A DNA stretch of 64,000 bases, from the NCBI RefSeq assembly GCF_039531105.1, contig NZ_BAAAPK010000001.1:1054001-1118000 (forward strand), read 5' to 3'. The notes beneath the pieces are model-generated. The model was not told where the DNA came from and did no database searches. It saw only the letters and a program-made list of their open reading frames with translations. The translations under genes and the position numbers were made by a program. The DNA is from Microbacterium lacus. Lineage in GTDB: Bacteria; Actinomycetota; Actinomycetes; Actinomycetales; Microbacteriaceae. Below are positions 53,322-63,338 of this stretch, one piece after another; the stretch's first letter is position 1, and each line of letters starts with the position of its first letter.

Positions 53322-55123
53322 CAGTACTTCCTCTCCATCGGCTGGTAGCGGGTGATGACGACGGGTTTCCAGTCCAGACGGATGTGGTCGTCGGCGTGCG
53401 AGGATCCGGCATCCCCGGAGAGATAGGCCATCGTGTGCTGCATGTACGACTCGTCGTCGCGCTTGGGGAAGTCGTCGCGCATGTGCCCGCCGCGGCTCTC
53501 CTTGCGGTTGCGGGCGGTGACGACGACGACTTCGGCGATGTCGAGCAGGAAGCCGAGCTCGACGGCTTCGAGCAGATCGGTGTTGTAGCGCTTGCCCTTG
53601 TCGTCCACGTGGATGTTCTTGAACCGCTCGCGCAGCTCCTCGATCACACCGAGGACGTGCGTCAGGGACTCCTCGGTGCGGAACACCTGTGCGCCCTTGT
53701 CCATCTCCTCCTGCAGCTTCTTGCGCAGGACCGCGATGCGCTCCGTGCCGGTTCCGGCGCGGAGCCCCTCGATCAGGTTGCGCACCTGTGCGGCCGGGTC
53801 CTCCGGAAGCGGGACGAAGTCGGCGGTCTGCACGTACTGCACGGCGTTCTTGCCGGCGCGCTTGCCGAAGACGTTGATGTCCAGGAGCGAGTTCGTGCCG
53901 AGTCGGTTCGAGCCGTGCACCGAGACGCATGCGCACTCGCCGGCGGCGTACAGGCCGGGCACGACCGTGGTGTTGTTCGAGAGGACCTCGGCGTTGTTGT
54001 TCGTCGGGATGCCGCCCATCGCGTAGTGCGCGGTGGGCATCACCGGCACGGGCTCGACGACCGGATCGACGCCGAGATACGTGCGGGCGAACTCCGTGAT
54101 GTCGGGGAGCTTCGTCTCGAGGACCTCAGCCCCCAGGTGCGTGCAGTCCAGCAGGACGTAGTCGCGGTGCGGACCGGCGCCGCGCCCCTCGGCGACCTCC
54201 TGCTGCATGCAGCGGCTCACGATGTCGCGCGGGGCGAGGTCCTTGATCGTCGGCGCGTACCGCTCCATGAAGCGCTCGCCCGAGACGTTGCGCAGGATCG
54301 CGCCTTCACCGCGAGCGCCCTCCGTGAGCAGGATGCCGAGCCCGGCGAGACCGGTCGGGTGGAACTGGAAGAACTCCATGTCCTCCAGCGGCAGGCCCTT
54401 GCGCCAGACGATCCCGACGCCGTCGCCGGTGAGGGTGTGGGCGTTCGAGGTCGTCTTGTAGATCTTGCCGAAGCCGCCCGTGGCGAAGATGACGGCCTTG
54501 GAGTGGAAGACGTGCAGGTCACCGGTGGCCAGCTCGTAGGCGACGACGCCGGCGATCTCCTTCGAGCCGTCCGCCTTGTCGACCGTGATGAGGTCGAGGA
54601 CGTAGAACTCGTTGAAGAAGTTGATCCCGAGCTTGACGCAGTTCTGGAAGAGCGTCTGCAGGATCATGTGGCCGGTTCGGTCCGCGGCGTAGCACGCGCG
54701 GCGGACGGGCGTCTTGCCGTGATCGGCGGTGTGTCCGCCGAAGCGGCGCTGGTCGATCTTGCCCTCGGGGGTGCGGTTGAACGGCAGACCCATGTTCTCG
54801 AGGTCGATGACCGCGTCGATCGCCTCCTTGGCGAGGATCTCGGCGGCGTCCTGGTCGACGAGGTAGTCGCCGCCCTTGACCGTGTCGAACGTGTGCCACT
54901 CCCACGAGTCCTCTTCGACGTTCGCGAGCGCCGCGGCCATGCCGCCCTGCGCCGCACCCGTGTGCGAACGCGTCGGGTAGAGCTTGGAGATCACGGCCGT
55001 CCGGGCTCCCGGTCCGGCCTCGATCGCCGCACGCATGCCGGCGCCGCCGGCGCCCACGATCACGATGTCGAACTGGTGGTAGTGCACGCCGTCCCGGACG
55101 ACGCTCTGGGTCTCGCTGCTCAC
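53321..55123 (-). CDS. sdhA: succinate dehydrogenase flavoprotein subunit
   Basis: 600 residues with FAD motif [17 protein letters not shown], covalent FAD His in [30 protein letters not shown] and the active-site Arg/His of [20 protein letters not shown] segment (here [16 protein letters not shown]). The GTG start at 55123 follows AGAAGG. It oxidises succinate and hands electrons to SdhB, linking TCA cycle and respiratory chain; GabD's succinate would enter here. Confidence 0.97.
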   Translation of the reverse strand: MSSETQSVVRDGVHYHQFDIVIVGAGGAGMRAAIEAGPGARTAVISKLYPTRSHTGAAQGGMAAALANVEEDSWEWHTFDTVKGGDYLVDQDAAEILAKEAIDAVIDLENMGLPFNRTPEGKIDQRRFGGHTADHGKTPVRRACYAADRTGHMILQTLFQNCVKLGINFFNEFYVLDLITVDKADGSKEIAGVVAYELATGDLHVFHSKAVIFATGGFGKIYKTTSNAHTLTGDGVGIVWRKGLPLEDMEFFQFHPTGLAGLGILLTEGARGEGAILRNVSGERFMERYAPTIKDLAPRDIVSRCMQQEVAEGRGAGPHRDYVLLDCTHLGAEVLETKLPDITEFARTYLGVDPVVEPVPVMPTAHYAMGGIPTNNNAEVLSNNTTVVPGLYAAGECACVSVHGSNRLGTNSLLDINVFGKRAGKNAVQYVQTADFVPLPEDPAAQVRNLIEGLRAGTGTERIAVLRKKLQEEMDKGAQVFRTEESLTHVLGVIEELRERFKNIHVDDKGKRYNTDLLEAVELGFLLDIAEVVVVTARNRKESRGGHMRDDFPKRDDESYMQHTMAYLSGDAGSSHADDHIRLDWKPVVITRYQPMERKY

Positions 55124-55148
55124 GTGTGGGTGCCTTCTGTCTCTCGTG

Positions 55149-55598
55149 CTACGCCGCGCACAGTTCTTGCAGGAAATCGACGCTGTCGGAGGTCAGCCCG
55201 ATGCAGGGGTCGAAAGTGAAGACCACGAGCGTGCCCAGCACGATCAGGAAGGCCGCAGCCAAGCCGATCGCCCAGACCAGCACGCGGCGCACCTTCGCGT
55301 TCGTGACGTAGTCGTTCGTGATCGTGCGCATGCCGTTCGCGCCGTGGATCAGGGCGAGCCACAGCATCAGCACGTCCCACCACTGCCAGAAGGGATTCGC
55401 GAGCTTGCCGGCGACGAAGGCGAAGTCGATTCCGGAGATGCCCTCGCCGAGCATGAGGTTCACGAAGAGGTGGCCGAAGATGAGGATCACCAGGAACACG
55501 CCCGAGACGCGCATGTAGATCCAGCCCCACTTCTCGAGGTTGGGTCCCGAGCGGCGGACAGTCGTGTGGGACGAGCGGGGATCCGCGATCGTGGTCAT
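55149..55598 (-). CDS. sdhD: succinate dehydrogenase membrane anchor subunit D
   Basis: 149 residues with three helices (about 28-50, 70-90 and 108-130) and the quinone/haem-site His in FGHLFVNLM and [13 protein letters not shown] 55598 is coupled to the sdhC stop (TGATG) and has GGAGG inside the end of sdhC. The GTG one codon upstream is an alternative start. Confidence 0.93.
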   Translation of the reverse strand: MTTIADPRSSHTTVRRSGPNLEKWGWIYMRVSGVFLVILIFGHLFVNLMLGEGISGIDFAFVAGKLANPFWQWWDVLMLWLALIHGANGMRTITNDYVTNAKVRRVLVWAIGLAAAFLIVLGTLVVFTFDPCIGLTSDSVDFLQELCAA

Positions 55599-56020
55599 CA
55601 CTCACCTCCGAACGCGAGCATGAGGTGGCGGGGCGCGAAGCCGGCCATCGTGACGGCCCAGATGCCGAGCACACCCCACCAGAGCTGACGCTGGTGCCGC
55701 GTCGCCCACGGCCACAGGTCGACCGCGATGATGCGGAGGCCGTTGTACGCGTGGTACGCGATCGCCGCGACGAGGACGACCTCGCCGATGGCCATCAGGG
55801 GGTTCTTGTAGGTGCCGATCACCGCGTTGTACGCCTCGGGGGAGACGCGGATCAGAGCGGTGTCCAGGACGTGCACCAGGAGGAAGAAGAAGATCGCCAC
55901 TCCGGTGATGCGGTGCAGCACCCACGACCACATGCCCTCGCGGCCGCGGTACAGCGTGCCGCGGGGGACTTTCGAGGTGGTCTCGGATACCGACGGTACG
56001 GAGCGTGTGACTGTGGACAC
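55598..56020 (-). CDS. sdhC: succinate dehydrogenase cytochrome b subunit
   Basis: 140 residues, three membrane helices (about 32-55, 75-95 and 112-132), with RGREGMWSWVLHRITGVAIF at the start of the first helix, the haem His in FLLVHVLD, and AIAYHAYNGLRII. GTG 56020 follows AGGGAGG. First gene of the leftward sdhCDAB operon, upstream of which lies the 32-bp palindrome. Confidence 0.93.
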   Translation of the reverse strand: MSTVTRSVPSVSETTSKVPRGTLYRGREGMWSWVLHRITGVAIFFFLLVHVLDTALIRVSPEAYNAVIGTYKNPLMAIGEVVLVAAIAYHAYNGLRIIAVDLWPWATRHQRQLWWGVLGIWAVTMAGFAPRHLMLAFGGE

Positions 56021-56126
56021 GATCGTCCTCCCTGCTCGGTGCGAGGTCGTTGAGCGCCGGTGCGGACCTTGCGCTGGCGCGTACCCATCCTAGGACCGCC
56101 CCGATGAGGCGGGCGACGTCGGCGTA

Positions 56127-56158
56127 CCGAAACTCTCTCGATGTCGAGAGAGTTTCGG
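56127..56158. promoter_or_regulatory. perfect 32-bp palindrome between sdhC and manC
   Basis: Perfect 15-bp arms, CCGAAACTCTCTCGA (56127-56141) and its reverse complement (56144-56158), around a TG centre, 106 nt upstream of the sdhC start and 72 nt upstream of manC. The core TCTCGATGTCGAGA resembles MarR-type operators; the unusual length and AT-rich ends argue against a terminator, as no gene end is near. Confidence 0.65.
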
Positions 56159-56230
56159 ACCCCGAGCCGGTACACATGCCGGACATGCGGGCGAAACGCG
56201 CCGGTCGGGGCCCGCGGCTACGGTGGAGGC

Positions 56231-57346
56231 ATGCCAGAGCCGATCGAGGACTTCTACGCCGTCATCCCCGCAGGCGGGATCGGCAGCCGCCTGTGGCCGC
56301 TGTCGCGCGCGGACGCCCCCAAGTTCCTGCACGACCTCACCGGATCGGGTTCGTCGCTGCTGCGCGACACGTGGAACCGCCTCGAGCCGCTGACCGGCGG
56401 CGACCGCATCGCGGTCGTCACGGGGCGCGCGCACCGCGCCGCCGTGGAGAAGGAACTGCCGGACATCCCCGACCACAACGTGTTCCTGGAGTCCGAGCCG
56501 CGCGATTCGACCGCGGCGATCGGTCTCGCCGCAGCGATCCTGGTGCGTCGCGAACCCGACGTCATCATCGGCTCGTTCGCGGCCGACCACGTGATCCGCG
56601 TCCCGCATCTGTTCGAGTGGGCGGTGCGCCAGGCGGTCGCCGTCGCGCGCGAGGGTTACATCTGCACGATCGGCATCCAGCCGGCCGAGCCCTCGATCGG
56701 ATTCGGCTACATAAAGAAGGCATCCGAGCTCATCGTCGACGGCGCACCCGAGGCCGCACTGGTGGAGCGCTTCGTCGAGAAGCCCGATCTGGAGACGGCC
56801 AAGGAGTACTTCGCCGAGCGGTCGTACCTGTGGAACGCCGGCATGTTCATCTCGCGTGCCGACGTCCTCCTCGGGGAGATCGCCGAGCAGGATCCGCACC
56901 TCTACGCCGGTCTCATGGATCTCGCCGAGGCGTGGGACGACCGCGAGAAGCGCGGTCCGGTCGTGGACCGCGTGTGGCCGACCCTCACCAAGATCGCGAT
57001 CGACTACGCCGTCGCCGAGCCCGCCGCCGAGAAAGGGCGCCTCGCGGTCATCCCGGGCCACTTCGACTGGGACGACGTGGGCGATTTCGCGAGCCTGGCC
57101 AAGCTCAACTCCCACGGACGCAAGAACGACCTGGCGATCCTGGGCGAGAACGCGCGCATCCTCTCCGATGCCTCCAGCGGCATCGTCGTCAGTCAGACGC
57201 AGCGCGTGATCAGCCTGATCGGCGTGAAGGACATCGTCGTGGTCGACACCGAGGACGCGCTCCTGGTGACCACGAGCGAGCACGCGCAGCGCGTGAAGGG
57301 CGTCGTGGACGCCCTCAAGCTCACCGGACGCGGCGACGTCCTCTGA
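56231..57346 (+). CDS. manC: mannose-1-phosphate guanylyltransferase
   Basis: Makes GDP-mannose from mannose-1-phosphate and GTP for glycan and lipid glycosylation. 371 residues with the nucleotide-binding GIGSRLWPLSRADAPKFLHDL (two halves: signature and its PKF), AADHVIRVP, GIQPAEPSIGFGYIK and FVEKPDLETA. A TACGGT box lies 6 nt before ATG 56231; the GGAGG right next to the ATG is too close to serve as a ribosome site, so leaderless transcription is likelier. Confidence 0.92.
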   Translation: MPEPIEDFYAVIPAGGIGSRLWPLSRADAPKFLHDLTGSGSSLLRDTWNRLEPLTGGDRIAVVTGRAHRAAVEKELPDIPDHNVFLESEPRDSTAAIGLAAAILVRREPDVIIGSFAADHVIRVPHLFEWAVRQAVAVAREGYICTIGIQPAEPSIGFGYIKKASELIVDGAPEAALVERFVEKPDLETAKEYFAERSYLWNAGMFISRADVLLGEIAEQDPHLYAGLMDLAEAWDDREKRGPVVDRVWPTLTKIAIDYAVAEPAAEKGRLAVIPGHFDWDDVGDFASLAKLNSHGRKNDLAILGENARILSDASSGIVVSQTQRVISLIGVKDIVVVDTEDALLVTTSEHAQRVKGVVDALKLTGRGDVL

Positions 57347-57539
57347 GCGGATGCCGCGCCCGGCGCACCGGCACCGGTGAATCGCAGTCCCGCCGAGTGC
57401 GGCATCCGATTCCGGCGTGTTGCGTCTTTGTAACCATTGGCCGCCGGGGGCCCGTCCGGCATGCAAGCCCCGCGTCACAGTCGGTAACTTTGGCACGTCA
57501 CCCGCGAAGTGCGCGGGGCACCTTTCATGGAGGCGTGAG

Positions 57540-58649
57540 TTGACTTTCTCTACCACCAAGAAGTTCGTCGGGGTAGTTGCCGCCGCCGGACTCCTCGTCG
57601 CCCTTGCCGGCTGCGGATCGGCACCCGAGCCGGCCGCCAGCGAAACCGCTGCCGCCGGCGGTGCCGTCGACGGCTTCAAGCCCTGCATGGTCTCGGACGC
57701 GGGCGGATTCGACGACAAGTCGTTCAACCAGCTCGGCTTCGAGGGCCTCGTTGCGGCCTCCGATGAGCTCGGCGTCGAATACGTCACGGTCCAGTCGGAC
57801 TCCGAGGCGGACTTCGCCCCGAACATCACGAGCCTGATCGACCAGAACTGCACGCTCATCATCACGGTCGGCTTCGCGCTCGCGTCCGCCGCCGGTGAGG
57901 CCGCGATTGCCAACCCCGACATCGAGTTCGTCTCGATCGACGACGTGGTCGACAACGACTTCGACGGCAACACCGACGCGCCCAACATCAAGCCGATCAT
58001 CTTCGACACCTCGCAGGCCGCGTTCCTCGCGGGCTACGCGTCGGCGTCGTACTCGACGGCCAAGAAGGTCGGCACGTTCGGCGGCATGAACTTCCCGACC
58101 GTCTCGATCTTCATGGACGGCTTCGCGCAGGGCGTGGAGTACTGGAACTCCGAGAAGGGTGACACGGTCGAGGTCCTCGGCTGGGATCGCGCTGCTCAGG
58201 ACGGTGTCTTCACCGGTGGCTTCGCGGCCAACCAGGACGCCATCAACGCGGCCCAGGGCCTGGTCGACCAGGGTGTGGACGTGCTCCTGCCCGTCGGCGG
58301 ACCGATCTACCAGAGCGCTGCTTCGGTGATCCGCGACTCCGGCCGCGACATCGCGCTGCTCGGCGTGGACGCGGACGTGTTCGAGACCGACCCGTCGGTC
58401 GCCGACCTGCTGCTGACCTCGATCCGCAAGGCGATCGACGTGGGCGTCCAGGAGGCGGTCCTGGCCGCCGGTACGGGCGACTTCGACGCGACGCCGTTCA
58501 TCGGCACGCTCGAGAACGAGGGCGTGGCGCTGGCCCCGTTCCACGACTTCGAGTCCAAGGTCTCGCCTGACCTCCAGGGCGAGCTCGACACGATCGCGGC
58601 GGGCATCATCGACGGGTCGATCCCGGTCGAGTCCTACCTCGCTCAGTAA
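57540..58649 (+). CDS. BMP-family nucleoside-binding lipoprotein of an ABC importer
   Basis: 369 residues: signal peptide ending in lipobox LAGC (Cys about 24), an Ala/Glu/Ser linker and a BmpA/Med-like periplasmic-binding domain (GGFDDKSFNQLGFEGL, IITVGFALASAAGEAA, IGTLENEGVALAPFHDFE). The start is TTG 57540, preceded by GGAGG at the right spacing; ATG alternatives do not exist nearby. The following ATPase, permeases, cdd and deoA genes indicate nucleoside uptake. A strong hairpin directly after it would raise its level relative to the transporter genes. Confidence 0.9.
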   Translation: MTFSTTKKFVGVVAAAGLLVALAGCGSAPEPAASETAAAGGAVDGFKPCMVSDAGGFDDKSFNQLGFEGLVAASDELGVEYVTVQSDSEADFAPNITSLIDQNCTLIITVGFALASAAGEAAIANPDIEFVSIDDVVDNDFDGNTDAPNIKPIIFDTSQAAFLAGYASASYSTAKKVGTFGGMNFPTVSIFMDGFAQGVEYWNSEKGDTVEVLGWDRAAQDGVFTGGFAANQDAINAAQGLVDQGVDVLLPVGGPIYQSAASVIRDSGRDIALLGVDADVFETDPSVADLLLTSIRKAIDVGVQEAVLAAGTGDFDATPFIGTLENEGVALAPFHDFESKVSPDLQGELDTIAAGIIDGSIPVESYLAQ

Positions 58650-58660
58650 TCCCTCCACGG

Positions 58661-58700
58661 ACGGGGAGGCTGGTCGCCCAGCCTCCCCGTTTCCGTTTTC
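58661..58700 (+). terminator. hairpin with T-rich tail after the BMP-protein gene
   Basis: Perfect 13-bp arms ACGGGGAGGCTGG (58661-58673) and CCAGCCTCCCCGT (58678-58690) with a TCGC loop, followed by TTCCGTTTTCC, the clearest intrinsic-terminator shape in the window. It is 11 nt after the stop and 43 nt before the ATPase gene. In a transporter operon this usually means partial read-through. Confidence 0.85.
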
Positions 58701-58742
58701 CCCACGCGCCCGAACGCGCCCCACTTACTAGGATCTTCAGCT

Positions 58743-60284
58743 ATGAAGCTCGAACTCCGCGGGATCACCAAGCGGTTCGGCACCCTCGTCGCGAACGATC
58801 ACATCGACCTCGTCGTCCAGCCCGGAGAGATCCACTGTCTCCTGGGCGAGAACGGCGCCGGCAAGTCGACGCTGATGAACGTTCTCTACGGGCTGTACCG
58901 TGCCGACGACGGTGTCATCCTTCTGGACGATGTCGTCCAGAACTTCCAGGGTCCCGGCGATGCGATGCGCGCCGGCATCGGAATGGTCCATCAGCACTTC
59001 ATGCTGATCCCCGTCTTCACCGTCGCCGAGAACGTCATGCTGGGCCATGAGGCGACCAAGGCCGGCGGCATCCTCGACCTCGCCACCGCGCGCGAGCGCG
59101 TCCGCGAGATCTCCGCCCGCTTCGGTTTCGACGTCGATCCCGATGCGCTGGTCGAAGACCTCCCGGTCGGCGTGCAGCAGCGCGTCGAGATCATCAAGGC
59201 GCTCTCGCGCGACGCGCGCGTCCTCGTCTTCGATGAGCCGACCGCCGTGCTCACGCCGCAGGAGACCGATGAGCTCATGGGCATCATGCGCCAGCTCAAG
59301 GAGTCGGGCACCTCGATCGTGTTCATCACCCACAAGCTGCGCGAAGTCCGCGAGGTCGCGGATCGCATCACGGTGATCCGGCTCGGCAAGGTCGTCGGCG
59401 AGGCGTCGCCGACGGCGACGAACGCCGAGCTGGCCGAACTCATGGTCGGTCGCGCCGTCGAACTGAAGGTCCACAAGGACGAGCCGAAGCTCGGCGACCG
59501 GTCCCTCGTGGTCGAAGGCCTCACGGTCATCGACGCGAAGGACCAGATCGTCGTCAACGACGTGAGCTTCGACGTGCGGGCGGGCGAGATCGTCGCGATC
59601 GCCGGTGTGCAGGGCAACGGTCAGACCGAGCTGACGGAGGCGCTGGTCGGTCTCGAGCAGCGCGTGAAGGGATCGATCACGCTCAACGGCGAGGAGCTCG
59701 TCGGCGCCAGCGTCCGCCGCATCCTCGACGAGGGAGTCGGGTTCGTCCCCGAGGACCGTCAGGAGCACGGGCTCGTCGGCAAGATGACGATCGCCGAGAA
59801 CCTGGTGCTCGACCGCACCGACGGGCCGCCGTTCGTCCGCGCCGGCAGTCTCCGACTCGGCTACATCGCCGAGTTCGCCGCGCAGAAGTTCACCGAATTC
59901 GACGTCCGCGGTCCCGGGATCGACGCCCCGGTCGGCACCCTCTCCGGCGGCAACCAGCAGAAGGTCGTGCTCGCCCGCGAACTCAGCCGGGATCTGTCCC
60001 TGCTCGTGGCGGCGCAGCCGACCCGCGGCGTGGACGTCGGCTCGATCGAGTTCATCCACAAGCGCATCGTGCAGACGCGGGATGCCGGCATCCCGGTGAT
60101 CGTCGTCTCGACCGAGCTCGACGAGGTCACCGCGCTCGCGGACCGCATCATCGTGATGTACCGCGGTCGCATCATCGGCATCGTCCCGGGCGACACCCCG
60201 CGCGGCGTCCTGGGTCTCATGATGGCCGGCGAGACGCCCGCCGAAGCGACCCCGCCCACCGACGACAGAGGAGTCGCGGCATGA
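58743..60284 (+). CDS. nucleoside ABC importer, ATP-binding protein with two ABC domains
   Basis: 513 residues holding two ATPase modules as in ribose/nucleoside (NupO/YufO-type) importers. The first (about 1-240) has GENGAGKSTL, DLPVGVQQRVEII in place of LSGGQ and VLVFDEPTAVL. The second (about 250-500) has AGVQGNGQTEL, a degenerate Walker A, then LSGGNQQKVVLAREL and LLVAAQPTRGVD. One canonical and one degenerate site is normal for the family. ATG 58743 is just after a T-rich spacer. It overlaps the permease gene by 4 nt. Confidence 0.94.
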   Translation: MKLELRGITKRFGTLVANDHIDLVVQPGEIHCLLGENGAGKSTLMNVLYGLYRADDGVILLDDVVQNFQGPGDAMRAGIGMVHQHFMLIPVFTVAENVMLGHEATKAGGILDLATARERVREISARFGFDVDPDALVEDLPVGVQQRVEIIKALSRDARVLVFDEPTAVLTPQETDELMGIMRQLKESGTSIVFITHKLREVREVADRITVIRLGKVVGEASPTATNAELAELMVGRAVELKVHKDEPKLGDRSLVVEGLTVIDAKDQIVVNDVSFDVRAGEIVAIAGVQGNGQTELTEALVGLEQRVKGSITLNGEELVGASVRRILDEGVGFVPEDRQEHGLVGKMTIAENLVLDRTDGPPFVRAGSLRLGYIAEFAAQKFTEFDVRGPGIDAPVGTLSGGNQQKVVLARELSRDLSLLVAAQPTRGVDVGSIEFIHKRIVQTRDAGIPVIVVSTELDEVTALADRIIVMYRGRIIGIVPGDTPRGVLGLMMAGETPAEATPPTDDRGVAA

Positions 60285-61585
60285 GCGAGAACCTGACCGG
60301 AGGCACGTCGATCACCGCGCCCGGATCCGCGCCCCTCGTGCAGAAGGAGGCGCCGGAGCCGTCGAAGTGGCACGACACGTTCCTCAAGATCACCCAGGGC
60401 AACGCGATCATCTCGGTGCTCGCGGTGCTGCTCGCCCTCATCGTCGGCGGCATCATGATCGCCTTCACCGACGAGGAGGTCCAGACGGCGTCGAAGTACT
60501 TCTTCGCACGACCCGGTGACACGATCGCGGCGGTCTGGAGCGCGGTCTCCGGCGCCTACATCGCCCTGTTCCAGGGCTCGGTGTACAACTTCGGTGCGCC
60601 GACCTTCGCCCGCGGCATCCGTCCCCTCACCGAGACGCTCACCTTCGCGACCCCGCTGATCGCGGCGGGCCTGGGCGTCGCGCTCGCGTTCCGCATCGGC
60701 ATGTTCAACATCGGCGGCCGCGGGCAGATGCTCATGGCGTCGGCGGCGGCCGGCTGGGTCGCGTTCTCGCTCGACCTGCCGTGGGGCATCCACATGATCG
60801 TGGCCCTGCTCGCGGGCCTGATCGCCGGCGCGCTGTGGGCCGGCATCGCGGGTGCGCTGAAGGCCTGGACGGGCGCGCACGAAGTCATCGTGACGATCAT
60901 GCTGAACTTCATCGCGTTCTATCTGATCTCGTGGATGCTGCGCACCCCCGGCCTGCTGCAGGCTCCTGGCTCCAGCAACCCGAAGACGCCCCCGATGAAG
61001 GACACCGCGGTCTTCCCCGAGCTGTTCGGACCCCAATACAACCTGCACTTCGGCTTCATCCTCGTGATCATCGCGACGATCGTGGTGTGGTGGATCCTCA
61101 GCCGGTCGAGCCTCGGATTCAAGTTCCGCGCCGTGGGGGAGAACCCGCACGCGGCGCGCGTGGCGGGCATCAACGTCCCGAGCATGTACATCATCGGCAT
61201 GCTGATCGCCGGCGCGCTGGTGGGCCTGGCCGGAGTGAACCAGGTGCTCGGCACGATCACGACCGGCTTCTCGGCCGACATCGACGCCGGCATCGGGTTC
61301 GACGCGATCACGGTCGCTCTGCTCGGACGCTCGACGCCGTGGGGCACGTTCGCGGCCGGCATCCTGTTCGGCGCGTTCAAGGCCGGTGGATTCTCCATGC
61401 AGGCCGCACAGGGCGTGCCGATCGAGATCATCACGGTCGTCCAGGCGCTCATCGTGCTCTTCATCGCGGCACCGCCGCTCGTGCGAACGATCTTCTTCCT
61501 GCCCTCCGCCGAGCGCGATCAGCGCCGGCGCGAGAAGGCGCGGCAGAAGCAGCTCAAGGCCGAGGCAGGGGCGGTGGCGAAGTGA
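60281..61585 (+). CDS. nucleoside ABC importer, permease 1
   Basis: 434 residues of BPD_transp_2 type with about ten helices, starting with a polar N-terminus, the GLGVALAFRIGMFNIGGRGQMLM core loop and KFRAVGENPHAARVAGINV, the ATPase-coupling loop. It overlaps both neighbours by 4 nt (ATGA, GTGA). A basic, Gln-rich C-terminal tail is present. Partner of the next gene. Confidence 0.93.
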   Translation: MSENLTGGTSITAPGSAPLVQKEAPEPSKWHDTFLKITQGNAIISVLAVLLALIVGGIMIAFTDEEVQTASKYFFARPGDTIAAVWSAVSGAYIALFQGSVYNFGAPTFARGIRPLTETLTFATPLIAAGLGVALAFRIGMFNIGGRGQMLMASAAAGWVAFSLDLPWGIHMIVALLAGLIAGALWAGIAGALKAWTGAHEVIVTIMLNFIAFYLISWMLRTPGLLQAPGSSNPKTPPMKDTAVFPELFGPQYNLHFGFILVIIATIVVWWILSRSSLGFKFRAVGENPHAARVAGINVPSMYIIGMLIAGALVGLAGVNQVLGTITTGFSADIDAGIGFDAITVALLGRSTPWGTFAAGILFGAFKAGGFSMQAAQGVPIEIITVVQALIVLFIAAPPLVRTIFFLPSAERDQRRREKARQKQLKAEAGAVAK

Positions 61586-62865
61586 CACTCACGCAGACCA
61601 CAGGCGCGGCAGCCGTCGAGGCACCCGCGAAGGCCGACGTGCGCAGCTGGAAGGCGCCGATCGCGTTCGCGGTCTTCACCGTTCTCTACGCGCTGCTGAT
61701 CCTCGCCGTGCCGCGCAGCGGTGAGACGACGTTCCGCATCTCGACCGAGGCTGACGCCCTGCAGCTGCCCGCGATCAGCGCGCCGGTCGGGGTGACGATC
61801 TGGACGGTGTTCGGCCTTCTCGTGCTGCTGACGGTCTTCTCGGCCATCCTCGTGCGCGGGTTCCGCAAGACGCCGCTCTGGCTCGTCGCGGCCTACATCG
61901 TCATCGCGATCGTCGGGTTCCTCACGTGGGCCGCGGCGGGTGCGACGATCCCGCTCGCCGGTCTCCTGGCCGGCGCGGTGGCCCTCGCGATCCCCCTGAT
62001 CTACGGGGCTCTCGCCGGCGTGATCGGCGAGCGGGCGGGTGTCGTGAACATCGCGATCGAGGGTCAGCTGCTGGCCGGAGCCTTCAGCGCGGCGGTGGTC
62101 TCCTCGCTCACCGGACAGCCGCTGCTCGGTCTCGTCGCGGCGATGTTCGCCGGCGTGCTCGTGGCGTTCGTCCTGGCGGCCTTCGCGATCAGATATCTCG
62201 TCGATCAGGTGATCGTCGGTGTCGTCCTGAACGTCCTCGTGATCGGCCTGACGAGCTTCTTCTACTCGCAGGTCCTCCAGCCGAACCAGGCGCTGCTGAA
62301 CTCCCCGCCGCGGTTCCCGCGCATCCCGATCCCGTTCCTGAGCGAGATCCCGATCATCGGTCCGGTGCTGTTCCGGCAGACGATCATCGTGTACCTCATG
62401 TACATCGCGGTCGCGCTCGTCTGGTTCGGGATGTTCCGCACCCGATGGGGCCTGCGTCTGCGCGCCGTCGGTGAGCACCCGCAGGCGGCCGACACCGTCG
62501 GTATCAAGGTCAACCCGACCCGGTTCTGGAACGTCCTGCTCGCGGGCGCGATCGCCGGTCTCGGCGGCACGGTCTTCACGATCGGAAACGGCATCGCCTT
62601 CAACAAGGAGATGACGGCGGGTGCGGGCTTCATCGCCTTGGCCGCGGTGATCTTCGGCCAGTGGGACCCGTTCAAGGCGACCCTGGCGGCGCTCCTGTTC
62701 GGCTTCGCGTCGAGCCTGCAGAACACGCTCAGCGTGATCGGCTCGCCGGTCCCGAGCGAATTCATGCTGATGCTGCCGTACCTGGTGACGATCTTCGTCG
62801 TCGCCGGAGTCGTCGGCCGCTCCCGGGCACCTGCCGCGGACGGCGTGCCCTACATCAAGGGATGA
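61582..62865 (+). CDS. nucleoside ABC importer, permease 2
   Basis: 427 residues with about nine helices; GVIGERAGVVNIAIEGQLL and LRLRAVGEHPQAADTVGIKV match the BPD_transp_2 partner of the previous permease. GTG 61582 overlaps the preceding stop and was preferred over longer readings. Together with the ATPase it forms a nucleoside channel that depends on the BMP lipoprotein. Confidence 0.93.
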   Translation: MTLTQTTGAAAVEAPAKADVRSWKAPIAFAVFTVLYALLILAVPRSGETTFRISTEADALQLPAISAPVGVTIWTVFGLLVLLTVFSAILVRGFRKTPLWLVAAYIVIAIVGFLTWAAAGATIPLAGLLAGAVALAIPLIYGALAGVIGERAGVVNIAIEGQLLAGAFSAAVVSSLTGQPLLGLVAAMFAGVLVAFVLAAFAIRYLVDQVIVGVVLNVLVIGLTSFFYSQVLQPNQALLNSPPRFPRIPIPFLSEIPIIGPVLFRQTIIVYLMYIAVALVWFGMFRTRWGLRLRAVGEHPQAADTVGIKVNPTRFWNVLLAGAIAGLGGTVFTIGNGIAFNKEMTAGAGFIALAAVIFGQWDPFKATLAALLFGFASSLQNTLSVIGSPVPSEFMLMLPYLVTIFVVAGVVGRSRAPAADGVPYIKG

Positions 62866-62936
62866 GTGCTGCCGCGTCCGGTCCGCCGGGCGCGGCATCC
62901 GCTCGTCCGCCGTTCTGATCCATCGGAGGATTCGCT

Positions 62937-63338
62937 GTGACCGACATCGACTGGGACGAGCTGCGCGCCGCGGCGACCGCCGCGAAGGAGCTCGCCTACG
63001 TCCCCTACTCGCGCTTCAAGGTGGGCGCCGCCGCGCTCGTCTCGGACGGCCGCATCGTGTCGGGCTGCAACATCGAGAACGCCTCGTACGGTGTGACGCT
63101 GTGCGCGGAGTGCTCGCTCGTGAGCGACCTGTTCATGTCCGGCGGCGGCAAGCTCGTCGCGTTCGTGTGCGTGGACGGTCAGGGCCGCACGCTCATGCCG
63201 TGCGGGCGCTGCCGGCAGCTGCTGTACGAACACGCGATCCCCGGGATGCTGCTGGAGACCGTGTCCGGCATCCGCACGATCGACGAGGTGCTGCCCGACG
63301 CGTTCGGTCCGCGCGAGCTCGAAGAGGCGTCGCGGTGA
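62937..63338 (+). CDS. cdd: cytidine deaminase
   Basis: 133 residues, the short tetrameric form, with Zn-binding Cys-Ala-Glu in LCAECSLVSDL and PCGRCRQLLYEH, and NIENASYGVTLC. It deaminates cytidine and deoxycytidine to uridine forms. The GTG start at 62937 follows TCGGAGGATTCGCT. Placed after the importer and overlapping deoA by 4 nt, it would convert imported cytidine. Confidence 0.95.
   Translation: MTDIDWDELRAAATAAKELAYVPYSRFKVGAAALVSDGRIVSGCNIENASYGVTLCAECSLVSDLFMSGGGKLVAFVCVDGQGRTLMPCGRCRQLLYEHAIPGMLLETVSGIRTIDEVLPDAFGPRELEEASR

Noticed and set aside
57535..57537. GTG start for the nucleoside-binding lipoprotein
   Set aside because: It is out of frame with the signal peptide; the TTG at 57540 is in frame and well spaced from GGAGG.
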